This document shows, piece by piece, positions 1 to 11,503 of a stretch of DNA of 64,000 nt. The position numbers were made by a program, and so were the translations under genes. The notes below the pieces were generated by a model. It worked only from the letters and a program-made list of their open reading frames with translations. It was not told the origin of the DNA and did not search any database. The DNA is from Marinobacter arenosus. Lineage in GTDB: Bacteria; Pseudomonadota; Gammaproteobacteria; Pseudomonadales; Oleiphilaceae. Numbering within the stretch: position 1 is the first letter of the stretch; each line of letters starts with the position of its first letter. The DNA is taken from the NCBI RefSeq assembly GCF_019264345.1, contig NZ_JAHVAO010000001.1:1674001-1738000 (forward strand), in the 5' to 3' direction.

Positions 1-1159
<1,159 letters not shown>

Positions 1160-1225
1160 ATGCAGCGCCGTCTCCGGGCACTGATACACGAATTCATACA
1201 GATTAACGAAGAGAGAACCCCACAA

Positions 1226-1999
1226 ATGCTGAGCATCAAGAACCTGCACGCATCCGTTGAGGGCAAAGAAATCCTCAAGGGTATCAACCTGGAGATCAAG
1301 GCCGGGGAAGTACACGCCATCATGGGTCCGAACGGCTCGGGTAAGAGTACCCTGTCCCAGGTGCTGGCAGGCAACGAGGCATTTGAAGTCACCAGCGGTG
1401 AGGTCACCCTGAACGGCGAAAACCTCCTGGACCTGGAAACCGAAGAGCGGGCCCGCGAAGGCATTTTCCTGGCGTTCCAGTATCCGGTGGAAATCCCCGG
1501 TGTCAGCAACCTTCAGTTCCTGCGCACCGCGGTCAACGCCATGCGCGCCCACAAGGGCGAACCGGAAATGAACGCGGCCGAATTCATGAAGCTGGCGAAG
1601 GAAGTCTCGAAACAGGTGGATCTTGACCCGGCCTTCCTCAAGCGCGGCGTCAACGAGGGTTTCTCCGGCGGCGAGAAGAAGCGTAACGAAATCATGCAGG
1701 CACTGCTGTTGCAGCCGAAGCTGGCGATTCTGGACGAAACCGACTCCGGCCTCGACATCGATGCCCTGCAGGTCGTATCCAACGGCGTTAACGCGTTGCG
1801 GGCCGAAGATCGCGCCATTCTCATGGTCACGCACTACCAGCGCCTGCTTAACCACATCGTGCCGGACCACGTGCACGTTCTGGCCGGCGGCAAAATTGTC
1901 AAATCCGGCGGCCGTGAACTGGCGCTGGAGCTGGAAGAGCGCGGCTACGGCTGGCTGGGCATCAAGGATGAAGAAACTGCCGACAGTTCAGCCAACTAA
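1226..1999 (+). CDS. sufC: SufC, ABC-type ATPase of the SufBCD complex
   Basis: SufC is the ABC-class ATPase that drives conformational change in SufBC2D during Fe-S cluster assembly; it is cytosolic and transports nothing. The 257-residue product has Walker A GPNGSGKST near residue 35, the signature FSGGEKKR near 145, and Walker B LAILDETDSGLD. An in-frame ATG at 1160 lies right after sufB, but the ATG at 1226 gives the canonical N-terminus MLSIKNLHASVEGKEIL and a family-typical length, so I use it. The sufD start lies 12 bases past the stop, and its Shine-Dalgarno AAGGAGG overlaps the sufC stop, suggesting tight co-translation. Confidence 0.96.
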   Translation: MLSIKNLHASVEGKEILKGINLEIKAGEVHAIMGPNGSGKSTLSQVLAGNEAFEVTSGEVTLNGENLLDLETEERAREGIFLAFQYPVEIPGVSNLQFLRTAVNAMRAHKGEPEMNAAEFMKLAKEVSKQVDLDPAFLKRGVNEGFSGGEKKRNEIMQALLLQPKLAILDETDSGLDIDALQVVSNGVNALRAEDRAILMVTHYQRLLNHIVPDHVHVLAGGKIVKSGGRELALELEERGYGWLGIKDEETADSSAN

Positions 2000-2011
2000 G
2001 GAGGCCGTGGA

Positions 2012-3298
2012 ATGAAACCCGCACCGACTCTTTCCACCGCGTTCCTGCACCCGGCCGGGCAATCCCTGCCGGAGCCGCTGCTTGCTTTGCGCAAACAGCG
2101 CGGCACTGCGCTGGTCGACATGCCGCTGCCAACGCGGAAAACGGAAAACTGGAAGTATTCCAGCAAGTACCTGAAGCTGACCGACGACATGGCCATCTCC
2201 CTGCCGGCGGAAGGCAAGGCTGGAAGCAGTCTCGCCGTGCCCGGTTACAAGGTGGTGTTCCTGAACGGCGTCATGATGCCGGAGGCGAGCGAGTACCCGG
2301 ACCTGGACGGCATCTCCATCCAGAATTTCGGTGACCTGTCCGATGAGGAGGCAACCGAGCTGGCCGACCGCCTGGACAGCACCCTCGACAACAAGGCCGT
2401 GCAGATGGCGCGCCTTAATTCGGCCCGCTTCGAGGATGGCCTGCTGATCCGCCTGAAACCGGACGCGGTTCTCGACCAGCCGTTGTTCATCGTCCACGAG
2501 GTGACGGCTACCGCGAGCGGCTCCGCGTTCCCACGGATCTTCGTGGATGCCGGCCGGCACAGCCAGATCACCCTCGTTGAAGAGTATATTTCCAGCGGTT
2601 CCGAACCCGTAATGGTCAACACGGTGACCGAATTCAACGTAGCCGATGGCGCCAACGTCACCAGCATTCGCCTGAACATGGAAGGCGAGAACGTACAGCA
2701 CATCGGTGCGACCGGTGTCCGCCAGCAACGCAGCTCTCGTTTTGAGAGCCACTGTGTTGGCTTTGGCGGCCCCCTGCGTCGTCACGATCTGCAGGTTCGC
2801 CTGGAAGGCGAAGGGGCCGAATGCAAGCTCAATGGCGTGGTGGTCACCCAGGGCAAGCAGCACTATGACAACCACACCAACATCGAACATGTCGCGGCCC
2901 ACTGTAACAGCGAAGAGACCTACCGCAACATCGCGGCTGACCAGTCTCACGCGGTTTTCAACGGCCGTATCCATATCCACCAGGACGCCCAGAAGTCCAA
3001 CGCGGATATGAACAACAAAAACCTGCTGCTGTCCAACGGAGCAGAGATCGATACCAAGCCGGAACTGGAGATCTACGCCGACGATGTGAAGTGTGCTCAC
3101 GGTGCCACCATCGGCCAACTGGATGAAATCTCCCTGTTCTACCTGGTATCGCGCGGAATCGGCCGGCGTCAGGCCAACGTGCTGTTGACCATGGCGTTCA
3201 TCAATGAACTGGTCGAACAGATTCCGGTGGAAGCGGTTCGCGACACCGCGCAAACGCGGCTGAACCAGTTCTTCGACCAGACCTTCGAGGAGGCGTAA
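2012..3298 (+). CDS. sufD: SufD, Fe-S assembly complex subunit
   Basis: SufD pairs with SufB to form the core of SufBC2D and is needed for iron acquisition in E. coli. The protein has 428 residues, normal for the family, and the SufB/SufD C-terminal beta-helix fold is indicated by the KCAHGATIGQLDE motif near residue 365, in which the conserved Cys-His are thought to contribute to cluster formation. The start ATG is preceded by AAGGAGG at 1998-2004. sufS begins 6 bases after the stop, so translation is probably coupled. Confidence 0.96.
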   Translation: MKPAPTLSTAFLHPAGQSLPEPLLALRKQRGTALVDMPLPTRKTENWKYSSKYLKLTDDMAISLPAEGKAGSSLAVPGYKVVFLNGVMMPEASEYPDLDGISIQNFGDLSDEEATELADRLDSTLDNKAVQMARLNSARFEDGLLIRLKPDAVLDQPLFIVHEVTATASGSAFPRIFVDAGRHSQITLVEEYISSGSEPVMVNTVTEFNVADGANVTSIRLNMEGENVQHIGATGVRQQRSSRFESHCVGFGGPLRRHDLQVRLEGEGAECKLNGVVVTQGKQHYDNHTNIEHVAAHCNSEETYRNIAADQSHAVFNGRIHIHQDAQKSNADMNNKNLLLSNGAEIDTKPELEIYADDVKCAHGATIGQLDEISLFYLVSRGIGRRQANVLLTMAFINELVEQIPVEAVRDTAQTRLNQFFDQTFEEA

Positions 3299-3304
3299 CC
3301 GGTT

Positions 3305-4558
<1,254 letters not shown>

Positions 4559-4571
4559 TGGAGGTGGAATT

Positions 4572-4925
4572 ATGACAGCCGAAGTCTTCACCCCGACCGT
4601 TGCCGTCACCATGACGCCCAGCGCCGTCAAACACGTACGCAAGCAACTCGACAAGAAGCCAGAGGCCAAGGGCATCCGGCTGGCCATCAAGAAGAGTGGC
4701 TGTTCCGGCTTCAAGTACGAGACCCAGTGGGTCGAGGAAGTCGCGACCGACGACAAGGTCTTCCACATTGATGGCGTGGACGTGTTCGTCAAAGAGGAAC
4801 ACCTGCCCCTGGTGAACGGTATCGAGATCGATTTCGTGACCGAGGGTGTCAATTCCCTCTTCCAGTTCCGCAATCCGAATGCCACCGCCGAGTGTGGCTG
4901 CGGGGAAAGTTTCACCGTTGCCTGA
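4572..4925 (+). CDS. sufA: SufA, A-type Fe-S carrier
   Basis: This is an A-type carrier that shuttles assembled clusters from SufBCD to target apoproteins. It has 117 residues with the three ligand cysteines at C44 (KKSGCSGF), C108 and C110 (ECGCGES near the C-terminus). The open frame extends upstream into sufS, but ATG 4572, preceded by a GGAGGTGG-type Shine-Dalgarno at about 4560-4567, gives the natural N-terminus MTAEVFTPTVAVTMT. Its place directly behind sufS favours SufA over IscA or ErpA, which are similar in sequence. Confidence 0.93.
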   Translation: MTAEVFTPTVAVTMTPSAVKHVRKQLDKKPEAKGIRLAIKKSGCSGFKYETQWVEEVATDDKVFHIDGVDVFVKEEHLPLVNGIEIDFVTEGVNSLFQFRNPNATAECGCGESFTVA

Positions 4926-4981
4926 TCGGGTCTGAACCAAGCTCTCAGGCAAACAACAGATAAAGCGAGGCCAGTCTGGGC

Positions 4982-5524
4982 ATGCAAGAACGGGAAGTCG
5001 TCCTGACCAAACGCGAGGTGGAAGCTCGCCTTGTTCCCGCCGGAACGGAAATCATGATCCCGGCCGACACCTTTGTGACCATCACACAGTCACTGGGCGG
5101 CACGTTCACCGTGGCGGTGAACGGCAACCTTGCCCGCATCGAGGGCCACGATGCCGATGCGCTCGGAAAGCAGCCCCTGGAAAGCAGCTTCGAGACGCCC
5201 GAAGATGGGACCGTCAACGAGAACCAGGTGTGGGAAGCCCTGCGCAACTGCTACGATCCGGAGATCCCGGTCAATGTGGTGGATCTGGGGCTGATCTATG
5301 AATGCGAGATCAACAACGGCACCGAGGATGGCAACCACGTCTACATCAAGATGACCCTCACCGCCGCCGGCTGCGGCATGGGCCCCGTGATCTGTGAGGA
5401 CGTCCGGCGCAAAGTCGAGCATGTACCCAATGTGGACAAGGTTACCGTAGACCTCACCTTCGATCCGCCCTGGAGCAACGACATGCTCACCGACGAAGCC
5501 AAGCTTGAACTGGGAATGCTGTAA
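4982..5524 (+). CDS. sufT: SufT-type Fe-S assembly protein (DUF59/MIP18 family)
   Basis: SufT proteins are DUF59 (MIP18-like) factors involved in Fe-S protein maturation; in other bacteria they matter most when cluster demand is high. The 180-residue product has an N-terminal part of about 75 residues typical of SufT (VPAGTEIMIPADTFVTITQSLGG), followed by the DUF59 domain from about residue 80, with the signature YDPEIPVNVVDLGLIY and a Cys-containing GCGMGPVICEDV. The stop overlaps the start of sufE by one base (TAATG), so the two are translationally coupled. The gene is absent from the E. coli suf operon but common in suf operons of marine gammaproteobacteria. Confidence 0.9.
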   Translation: MQEREVVLTKREVEARLVPAGTEIMIPADTFVTITQSLGGTFTVAVNGNLARIEGHDADALGKQPLESSFETPEDGTVNENQVWEALRNCYDPEIPVNVVDLGLIYECEINNGTEDGNHVYIKMTLTAAGCGMGPVICEDVRRKVEHVPNVDKVTVDLTFDPPWSNDMLTDEAKLELGML

Positions 5525-5982
5525 TGACCGCTAGCGAACAGGACTTCAAGAACAACCCGCTGGGCTCCGAAACCACCCTTGACGATGTCACCGACGCGTT
5601 CGAGTTTCTCGACGACTGGGAAGAACGCTACGCCTATATCATCGACCTGGGCAAACAGCTGCCGGCATTCCCGGACGAAGCCCGGGTGGAAGAGAATTAC
5701 GTGCATGGTTGCCAGAGCCAGGTCTGGCTCATTCATTACTTCGACGAGGACAGCGGCAAGCTGTACCTGTTGATTGATTCCGACGCCATGATCGTCCGCG
5801 GGCTTGCGGCCATCATCCTGGTGGCGCTGAACGGCAAATCTCCGCGGGAGCTGTTGACCACGGACATCGACGAACTGTTCGAGAGCCTGGACCTGTTCCG
5901 CCACATCTCCCCGACCCGCGGCAATGGCCTGCGCGCCATGGTCGGCAAGATTCGCGACATTGCCGCCGCCGAGGCAGCCTGA
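5524..5982 (+). CDS. sufE: SufE, sulfur-acceptor for SufS
   Basis: SufE accepts the persulfide from SufS, stimulates its activity, and hands sulfur to SufB. The 152-residue protein has the sulfur-accepting Cys63 in the motif NYVHGCQSQVW, equivalent to Cys51 of E. coli SufE. Length is close to the family (about 140). The start ATG overlaps the sufT stop. It is the last gene of the suf operon; flgT converges from the other strand 32 bases away, and I see no clear terminator in that gap. Confidence 0.95.
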   Translation: MTASEQDFKNNPLGSETTLDDVTDAFEFLDDWEERYAYIIDLGKQLPAFPDEARVEENYVHGCQSQVWLIHYFDEDSGKLYLLIDSDAMIVRGLAAIILVALNGKSPRELLTTDIDELFESLDLFRHISPTRGNGLRAMVGKIRDIAAAEAA

Positions 5983-6014
5983 CCCCCAGGCCACCTCTCC
6001 TCACCGACAGAATT

Positions 6015-7214
6015 TCACCAGACGATGGCGATGTCGTCGCGCTGGATATTCACCTGCGTGCCAATGGTCGGCATCCGACCGTTACTGAAGTCCGGGTGCA
6101 CGTTGTTCAGGATGACCGACAACTTTGCATCCCGGAGTTCCGGGGTGCCACCGAGGGAGTCAAAGTAGCGGGCGCTCCGGTAAAGATGCAGCTCGTCCCC
6201 CGGGCGCAGGCCGGCTGTCGCCCCTGAGGCCAGAGTCACTGTGTTACCGTCAACGCGGGTCACGCGGGTCATGAACGGCTGGCATGCCAGCGCGCCACTG
6301 ATTTCCCGAACCATCTGATCGACCACACCGTTCACCGCCTGGCCATAGGCCGTATGCCGGAACCCCGCCGAACCGAATCCGTCCGAGGCACCTGGCCCGG
6401 CGTTCCACTCCGCCGTCGCGGAAAACTGGTGCTGGAACACCGGTGAACCACTGAACCCGTCAAAGATCATCAGGTCCACCACGAAACGCCGGTTCTGGTC
6501 GACCGCACCAAGGCTGCGCTGCATCCGGTCCAGCACCGACGTGCCCCAGGCCGACGGATCGGCAACGCCAAGATCACGTATGACCCCGGTCACCACAAAC
6601 TGCGCCCCCAGTTCCCGGGCGAGCTGAAGCACGTTGGTCAGGCGGTTATCGCCCTGCTGCACGGTCGGGGCATTCAACAGATCGTCGAACATCCGGGTCG
6701 TGGTTGCGCCAAACACCTGTAACTCATGGCCGGCGCGCAGCCGGTCCTGGAGTTGTTGCGGCAAGACCTCGCCGGCATCATCGATGCGGCCGATTCTGGC
6801 CTGATCGGGATACAGAACCGGGAAGCCCGTGATGGCCACCCGCTTCCTCAAACCGGCCGCCTCACCGGCGCCACAACTGCTACCCTGACCGTCGGACATG
6901 TCCGCACGCACAGTGACCCGCAGGAGGTTGCCACTGCGGTACTCGTCCACCACTCGGGCATTGCGGGCCCGGGCGCTGGCCGCAACCTGCATGCGGGATT
7001 CGGTCACCACGCCATTTTCCATGGTGTCCCGGGTGCTTACCCGCGCCTCGTATTGCAGCGCCAAATCGCGCAAGGCCGCCTGACGGGCATCGGCGCGCGC
7101 CGACTCCAGGTCCCCGTGGACAATGGTCCCGTGCCCGACACCCTCAAGCACAATGGCGTGAACCGCGCCAGTGAAGGTCAGTAGCATTGTCAGCAGGATG
7201 CGTCGTAGTGCCAT
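6015..7214 (-). CDS. flgT: FlgT-like flagellar assembly protein
   Basis: FlgT is a periplasmic/outer-membrane protein that builds the H-ring around the flagellar basal body in Vibrio and relatives. The 399-residue product starts with a signal peptide (ALRRILLTMLLTFTGAVHA), then the FlgT N-terminal domain, a TolB-N-like middle domain (KRVAITGFPVLYPDQA, ELGAQFVVTGVIRDLG), and a C-terminal domain (VTLASGATAGLRPGDELHLY). The open frame reaches a TTG five codons upstream, but ATG at 7214 has GAGG eight bases before it. It lies 35 bases downstream of the flgP-like lipoprotein, consistent with an operon. The assignment rests on domain pattern from memory. Confidence 0.8.
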   Translation of the reverse strand: MALRRILLTMLLTFTGAVHAIVLEGVGHGTIVHGDLESARADARQAALRDLALQYEARVSTRDTMENGVVTESRMQVAASARARNARVVDEYRSGNLLRVTVRADMSDGQGSSCGAGEAAGLRKRVAITGFPVLYPDQARIGRIDDAGEVLPQQLQDRLRAGHELQVFGATTTRMFDDLLNAPTVQQGDNRLTNVLQLARELGAQFVVTGVIRDLGVADPSAWGTSVLDRMQRSLGAVDQNRRFVVDLMIFDGFSGSPVFQHQFSATAEWNAGPGASDGFGSAGFRHTAYGQAVNGVVDQMVREISGALACQPFMTRVTRVDGNTVTLASGATAGLRPGDELHLYRSARYFDSLGGTPELRDAKLSVILNNVHPDFSNGRMPTIGTQVNIQRDDIAIVW

Positions 7215-7249
7215 GAAATAAAGCCTCAAAATGCCGGCGTATTGCCGGG

Positions 7250-7786
7250 TCAGTCGAGATAGTACAGGGAGTCGACACCCTTGCTCTGAACGTCACCGAT
7301 GCTGTCGTTATCGCGGGGCATGGGGATCGGGCAAAGGTCCTGGACCTGATCGTCCGCAACTTTCGATACACAGGCCCGGAATCGGGGCTCAAGCTTCAGC
7401 TCCATCACCGTTTCAACCACACCATCGCTGTGCTCATTCACCGCCACCATCTTGGCGCCACGGATGTAGCTGTCGACATAGGTGCGGAAGGTGTCGTTAC
7501 GAAGAACAAAGTCATTCACCGTGGAGCTGCCATAGATGACCGTTCCATAGACTCGCTCCGCCAGGTTACGGTAGGCATCGAGCTGGGACGCCCGCCTGGC
7601 CAGCAGTCGCTTTCGGGTATTCAAGCGATCCCTGGAGGCATCCTCATAGGTGCCAAACCCGCTGACCCGGACCGTGATCGGCTCCAGTCGGGTATCACGC
7701 TGGTCCGCGTCCTGATACCCACCATTCGATGCACAGGCACCGAGAGCCAGGGCAAGAACGGGAACAGCTATCCTGCGAAGGTTCAT
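7250..7786 (-). CDS. flgP: FlgP-like outer-membrane lipoprotein (LPP20 family)
   Basis: FlgP is an outer-membrane lipoprotein associated with the flagellar H-ring or basal disk. The 178-residue product has a lipoprotein signal with lipobox LGAC (Cys18) and a central domain typical of LPP20/FlgP (RVSGFGTY then RRASQLDAYRNLAERVYGT). ATG at 7786 is chosen because GGAG lies seven bases upstream; a GTG two codons earlier sits on top of that Shine-Dalgarno. flgT follows after 35 bases. No other flagellar gene is in the window, so this pair stands apart from a main flagellar cluster. Confidence 0.78.
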   Translation of the reverse strand: MNLRRIAVPVLALALGACASNGGYQDADQRDTRLEPITVRVSGFGTYEDASRDRLNTRKRLLARRASQLDAYRNLAERVYGTVIYGSSTVNDFVLRNDTFRTYVDSYIRGAKMVAVNEHSDGVVETVMELKLEPRFRACVSKVADDQVQDLCPIPMPRDNDSIGDVQSKGVDSLYYLD

Positions 7787-8045
7787 TGTCACTCTCCGAA
7801 AACATCAGTTTCAGGACGCCATGAAAGATTCGCGCCAGTTTCTATAAGCCACTGATATACCAGCTTAGGCACTGGCCCCGCCTCTGATACGGACCTCGAA
7901 GCGGCAAAAAACTGCCTCTGTTTACATATCAAAAACAAACCGTTACCGCTTAGGTCGTGTTCTGACCCGGCTTCTCCTCTAACCTCCTCTTTATCCGTCA
8001 TTTAACGGACGTCATTACCGCTTTTCGCAACAGGACACTCAATAA

Positions 8046-9347
8046 ATGCACAACAACCGTCTGACCAAACTTTCCCTGGCCGTCGGCCTGTCTGTCGCCT
8101 CGGCTTCGGCGATGGCCAGCCCCCAGCAATTCATGTCGGCCCGTTCGTTCGCGATGGGCGGCACCGGTGTGGCGATCGCCCATCCTGCGGACGCCGCGGC
8201 CACCAACCCGGCCATGATGTCAGGCAATCATCACGACTGGTCAGACGATTTCGGCCTGATCCTTCCCTCGGTGAACGCCCGGGCGGCGGACGAGGAAGCG
8301 ACCATTGACCAGGTCGATGACATCCAGGATGTGATCAGCCAGTTCGAATCGGCAATCTCCGGCTTCGACCCCAATACCGACGACCCCCAGAGCATTCAGG
8401 ACAGCGCCGGCGATCTCAGGGACCGACTGGTGGCCTTTGACAAGGATACGGTCCGGGTAAACGGGGGGCTGGGACTGGCCCTGGCGGTGCCCAGCAAAAC
8501 TGTCTCCGTGGGCTTTTTCACCAACGCCAACCTGACCGCCACCGTCCGGGGCGAGCTCTCCGACAATGACGAAGCTCTGCTGGACGCCGTGGCCACCGCC
8601 GCAACGGCCGAGGACGTCGACAACGCACTGGATCTCGTCACGAACCCCGATGGCAGTCTGCAGCTGGATTCCCGCGGACGGGTGCTGGCCTCAGCGGTGG
8701 GCGAAGTGGGCATCAGCTTCGCCCGCCAGTTCGAACTGAATAACGGCGACCGGTTCCAGCTCGGCCTGTCCCCCAAATACGTCGAACTTCGCACGTTCCA
8801 GTACACCGAAACCGTGTCCGGCTTTGAAGACGACAACTTTGACGCCGACGAGAACCAGACCGACAAGAGCGGATTCAATGTCGACATCGGTGCCGCCTAC
8901 CGGTTCGGCGAGGACCGCCAATGGAACGCTGGCCTGATGGTCAAGAACCTGATTCCGATGGAGCTGGACTCTGCCCAGAGCAAGCCGGCCCTTGAGCAAC
9001 AGTACACCCTCAAACTCGACCCGATGGTCACCGCGGGCATCGCTCACATCAGCGACTACCATGTCATCACCGCCGAACTCGACCTCACCAAGAAAGAGGC
9101 GTTTGGCTACGAGGACGATACCCAGTGGCTGGCCCTGGGCGCAGAGTTTGATGTCTTTCGCTACGCCCAGCTGCGAGCCGGTGTTCGCCACAATCTCGCC
9201 AGCAACGACGATAACGACGGCATTGAGGAAAAGACCCAGTTCACAGCCGGCCTCGGCCTGAACCTGATGGGCGTGCGCATGGAGCTGGGTGCCCTGTTCA
9301 GTGACGCGGACGTCGGTGCTGCCCTGGAGTTCGGCACCGCGTTCTGA
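8046..9347 (+). CDS. TraF-like (TraF_2) outer-membrane beta-barrel protein
   Basis: This is an exported protein of 433 residues with a signal peptide ending near SASAMA (about residue 24). The stretch SARSFAMGGTGVAIAHPADA and the NPAM motif resemble the FadL/OmpP1-like barrel family annotated as 'conjugal transfer protein TraF' (PF13729). Alternating polar/hydrophobic strands and a C-terminal phenylalanine (ALEFGTAF) fit an outer-membrane barrel. Residues 80-130 are an acidic stretch predicted to be a plug or periplasmic loop. Despite the family name there are no conjugation genes nearby; it is monocistronic, with its own terminator at 9375-9402. Ligand unknown. Confidence 0.72.
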   Translation: MHNNRLTKLSLAVGLSVASASAMASPQQFMSARSFAMGGTGVAIAHPADAAATNPAMMSGNHHDWSDDFGLILPSVNARAADEEATIDQVDDIQDVISQFESAISGFDPNTDDPQSIQDSAGDLRDRLVAFDKDTVRVNGGLGLALAVPSKTVSVGFFTNANLTATVRGELSDNDEALLDAVATAATAEDVDNALDLVTNPDGSLQLDSRGRVLASAVGEVGISFARQFELNNGDRFQLGLSPKYVELRTFQYTETVSGFEDDNFDADENQTDKSGFNVDIGAAYRFGEDRQWNAGLMVKNLIPMELDSAQSKPALEQQYTLKLDPMVTAGIAHISDYHVITAELDLTKKEAFGYEDDTQWLALGAEFDVFRYAQLRAGVRHNLASNDDNDGIEEKTQFTAGLGLNLMGVRMELGALFSDADVGAALEFGTAF

Positions 9348-9374
9348 GCCCGCACACCGGTGCAATCAAAGCCC

Positions 9375-9402
9375 GCCCGGCCAGGACCGGCCGGGCTTTT
9401 TC
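9375..9402 (+). terminator. Rho-independent terminator after the TraF-like gene
   Basis: A perfect stem GCCCGGCC/GGCCGGGC (9375-9382 and 9389-9396) with a 6-base loop is followed by TTTTT (9397-9401). It lies 28 bases after the stop at 9347. Confidence 0.9.
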
Positions 9403-9486
9403 TTTGGCCGCGGTCGCCGGTTTGCCTCTCACTCCCGGTAACCGGATAATCCTCGAAACGACTATGTGAGAGGATAGAATCCGTTC

Positions 9487-10614
9487 ATGCAAACCTATCT
9501 GGTTGGCGGTGCCGTCCGCGACGAACTCCTGGGCCTGGAAGTCAAAGACCGGGATTGGGTGGTGGTGGGCGCCACACCCGACGAGATGCTCGAACGGGGC
9601 TTCAAACAGGTGGGGGCCGATTTCCCCGTCTTTCTGCATCCCGGCTCCCGCGAGGAATATGCCCTCGCCCGCACCGAACGCAAGCAGGGCCATGGCTACC
9701 ACGGCTTCAGCGTATACAGCGCGCCGGACGTGACGCTGGAGGATGACCTCAAGCGCCGGGATCTCACCATCAACGCCATGGCCAGAAACGAGCAGGGACA
9801 GATCATCGACCCGTTCCATGGCCAGCAGGATATCGACCGGCGCCTGTTGCGCCACGTTTCCGATGCGTTCGCCGAAGACCCGCTGCGCATTCTGAGAACC
9901 GCCAGATTCGCCGCACGCTTCCAGCCATTGGGGTTCCGGGTGTGCGACGACACCATGGCCCTTATGCGCCGGATGGTGGCGGCCGGAGAGATAGAGCACC
10001 TTGTGGCCGAACGGGTGTGGCAGGAAATCCAGCGTGCCCTGCACGAACAGGAGCCCGGCACATTCTTCGAGGTACTCAGGGATTGCGGCGCTCTGGCCAG
10101 CCTCCTGCCGGAACTGGCCACCAGCCGCTTCGAGCCGGCCATGGCGGCACTTCGCTGCATCCATGGCGAGCAAGGCTCAGCCGAGCAACGCGTGGCCGCG
10201 TTGATGTCCCCGGTCCCCCAGCCGGCGTGTGAGGAACGAATGGCCGCGCTCAAGGCACCGAACGATTGCCAGAACCTGGCCAGCCTTGTGGCCACCTTCA
10301 TCCCGGCCATCGGTCACCCGGACACCTCACCCACGGACCCGCTCACGGCCGAGGGTCTGCTTTCCTTACTCGATGCCGCCGATCTGTGGCGCCGGCCCGA
10401 ACGATTCTCGGCACTGTTGCAGGTACTGGCTTGCGCACTACCCGAACCCGCCCGGCGAGCCGTCCGGTTACTGGAAATAGCTGCCGATTCGGCGTCCGGC
10501 GTCGAGCCCAGGGCCCTGATGGAGCAGGGATTCAAGGGCAAGGCACTGGGCGAAGCAATCCGCCATGAGCGCCTGCGTCGTATAGACCAGGCACTGTCCC
10601 ACATTTCAACCTGA
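9487..10614 (+). CDS. cca: CCA-adding tRNA nucleotidyltransferase
   Basis: This enzyme adds or repairs the 3' CCA of tRNAs using CTP and ATP without a template. The 375-residue protein has the nucleotidyltransferase signature GGAVRD (7-12), the metal-binding pair D21 and D23 in KDRDWVV, and the class II CCA motifs RRDLTINAMA and EDPLRILRTARFAARF. E. coli Cca (412 aa) also carries an HD phosphohydrolase domain; I see no HD motif in the C-terminal part here, so this is the shorter form. The ATG is preceded by AGAGGA. The next gene starts 9 bases after its stop. Confidence 0.94.
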   Translation: MQTYLVGGAVRDELLGLEVKDRDWVVVGATPDEMLERGFKQVGADFPVFLHPGSREEYALARTERKQGHGYHGFSVYSAPDVTLEDDLKRRDLTINAMARNEQGQIIDPFHGQQDIDRRLLRHVSDAFAEDPLRILRTARFAARFQPLGFRVCDDTMALMRRMVAAGEIEHLVAERVWQEIQRALHEQEPGTFFEVLRDCGALASLLPELATSRFEPAMAALRCIHGEQGSAEQRVAALMSPVPQPACEERMAALKAPNDCQNLASLVATFIPAIGHPDTSPTDPLTAEGLLSLLDAADLWRRPERFSALLQVLACALPEPARRAVRLLEIAADSASGVEPRALMEQGFKGKALGEAIRHERLRRIDQALSHIST

Positions 10615-10623
10615 GGAACGATC

Positions 10624-11370
10624 ATGGCCGATAGCGCTCCCGTTGCCCTGGTAACCGGCGCCGCCCACCGCCTGGGCGCCCGCACCGCGCAGACTCTGCA
10701 CGACCGGGGCTGGAACCTTGTTATTCACTATCGAAGTCGCCGGGAGCAGGCCGAGGCACTGGCAGACAGCCTGAATCAGCGCCGTCCGGCGTCGGCCACC
10801 GCCCTGCAAGCAGACCTGAGCGACATCGACCAGGTCCGGAGCCTCGGTGAAGTCGCCATCGCCCAATGGGGCCGGCTGGACGGGCTGGTGAACAACGCGT
10901 CCGTGTTCTACCCCAACGCCACCCCGGACGCGAGCCCAGCGGACTGGGACGCCATCCTCCACACCAACCTGAGGGCTCCGTTCTTCCTGCTCCAGGCGTG
11001 CCTCCCGGCTCTGAGAAAACGGGGCGGCTGCGTCGTCAATATGATCGACATCTACAGCGAAAAACCGTTGGCCGACCATCCGCTGTATTGCGCGAGCAAA
11101 GCCGGACTCGCGGCCCTGACCCGGTCCTGGGCCAAGGACCTGGCGCCGGCAATCCGGGTCAACGGCGTATCGCCCGGTGCCATCCTCTGGCCGGAGGGCG
11201 ATGCCGCGGTCGACGACAGCCACCAGCAGACCATTCTTGAGAAGACACCGCTGGCGAGAACCGGTCACCCCGACGACATTGCCCGGACCATTACCTTCCT
11301 GATGTGTGATGCACCGTTTGTCACCGGCCAGATCCTGCCGGTAGACGGCGGTCGAAGCCTCAACATGTAG
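10624..11370 (+). CDS. Short-chain dehydrogenase of the pteridine reductase type
   Basis: This NAD(P)H-dependent reductase is likely active on dihydropteridines or dihydrofolate (FolM/PTR1-like). The 248-residue Rossmann fold has the cofactor motif TGAAHRLG near residue 12, NNAS near residue 92, and YCASK with Y155 and K159. Instead of the usual SDR catalytic Ser it has D142 in NMIDIYSEK, exactly 13 residues before the Tyr, the same Asp/Tyr spacing as Asp181/Tyr194 of Leishmania PTR1. That spacing is the main reason for the call. It lies 9 bases after cca and probably shares its transcript. A role in biopterin or folate metabolism is inferred. Confidence 0.8.
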   Translation: MADSAPVALVTGAAHRLGARTAQTLHDRGWNLVIHYRSRREQAEALADSLNQRRPASATALQADLSDIDQVRSLGEVAIAQWGRLDGLVNNASVFYPNATPDASPADWDAILHTNLRAPFFLLQACLPALRKRGGCVVNMIDIYSEKPLADHPLYCASKAGLAALTRSWAKDLAPAIRVNGVSPGAILWPEGDAAVDDSHQQTILEKTPLARTGHPDDIARTITFLMCDAPFVTGQILPVDGGRSLNM

Positions 11371-11503
11371 GGACCAGGACCGTTCTCTCTCCTGCTTTGG
11401 TCGCTTTGGCGCGTGGCCGCTTTCCGGATACAATGCCCGCAGATTCCCATTCTGTCCGCGCGAATTCCTCTGGGTCCGCGCCCGAACAAACCGGAGAACT
11501 CCC

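Noticed and set aside
7900..7930. Minus-strand sigma-54-like element upstream of flgP
   Set aside because: GG and GC are 9 bases apart instead of the strict 10, so it should not function.
8046..9347. Evidence of a conjugative element from the TraF-like gene
   Set aside because: The family includes many stand-alone outer-membrane proteins, and no other transfer gene is in the window.
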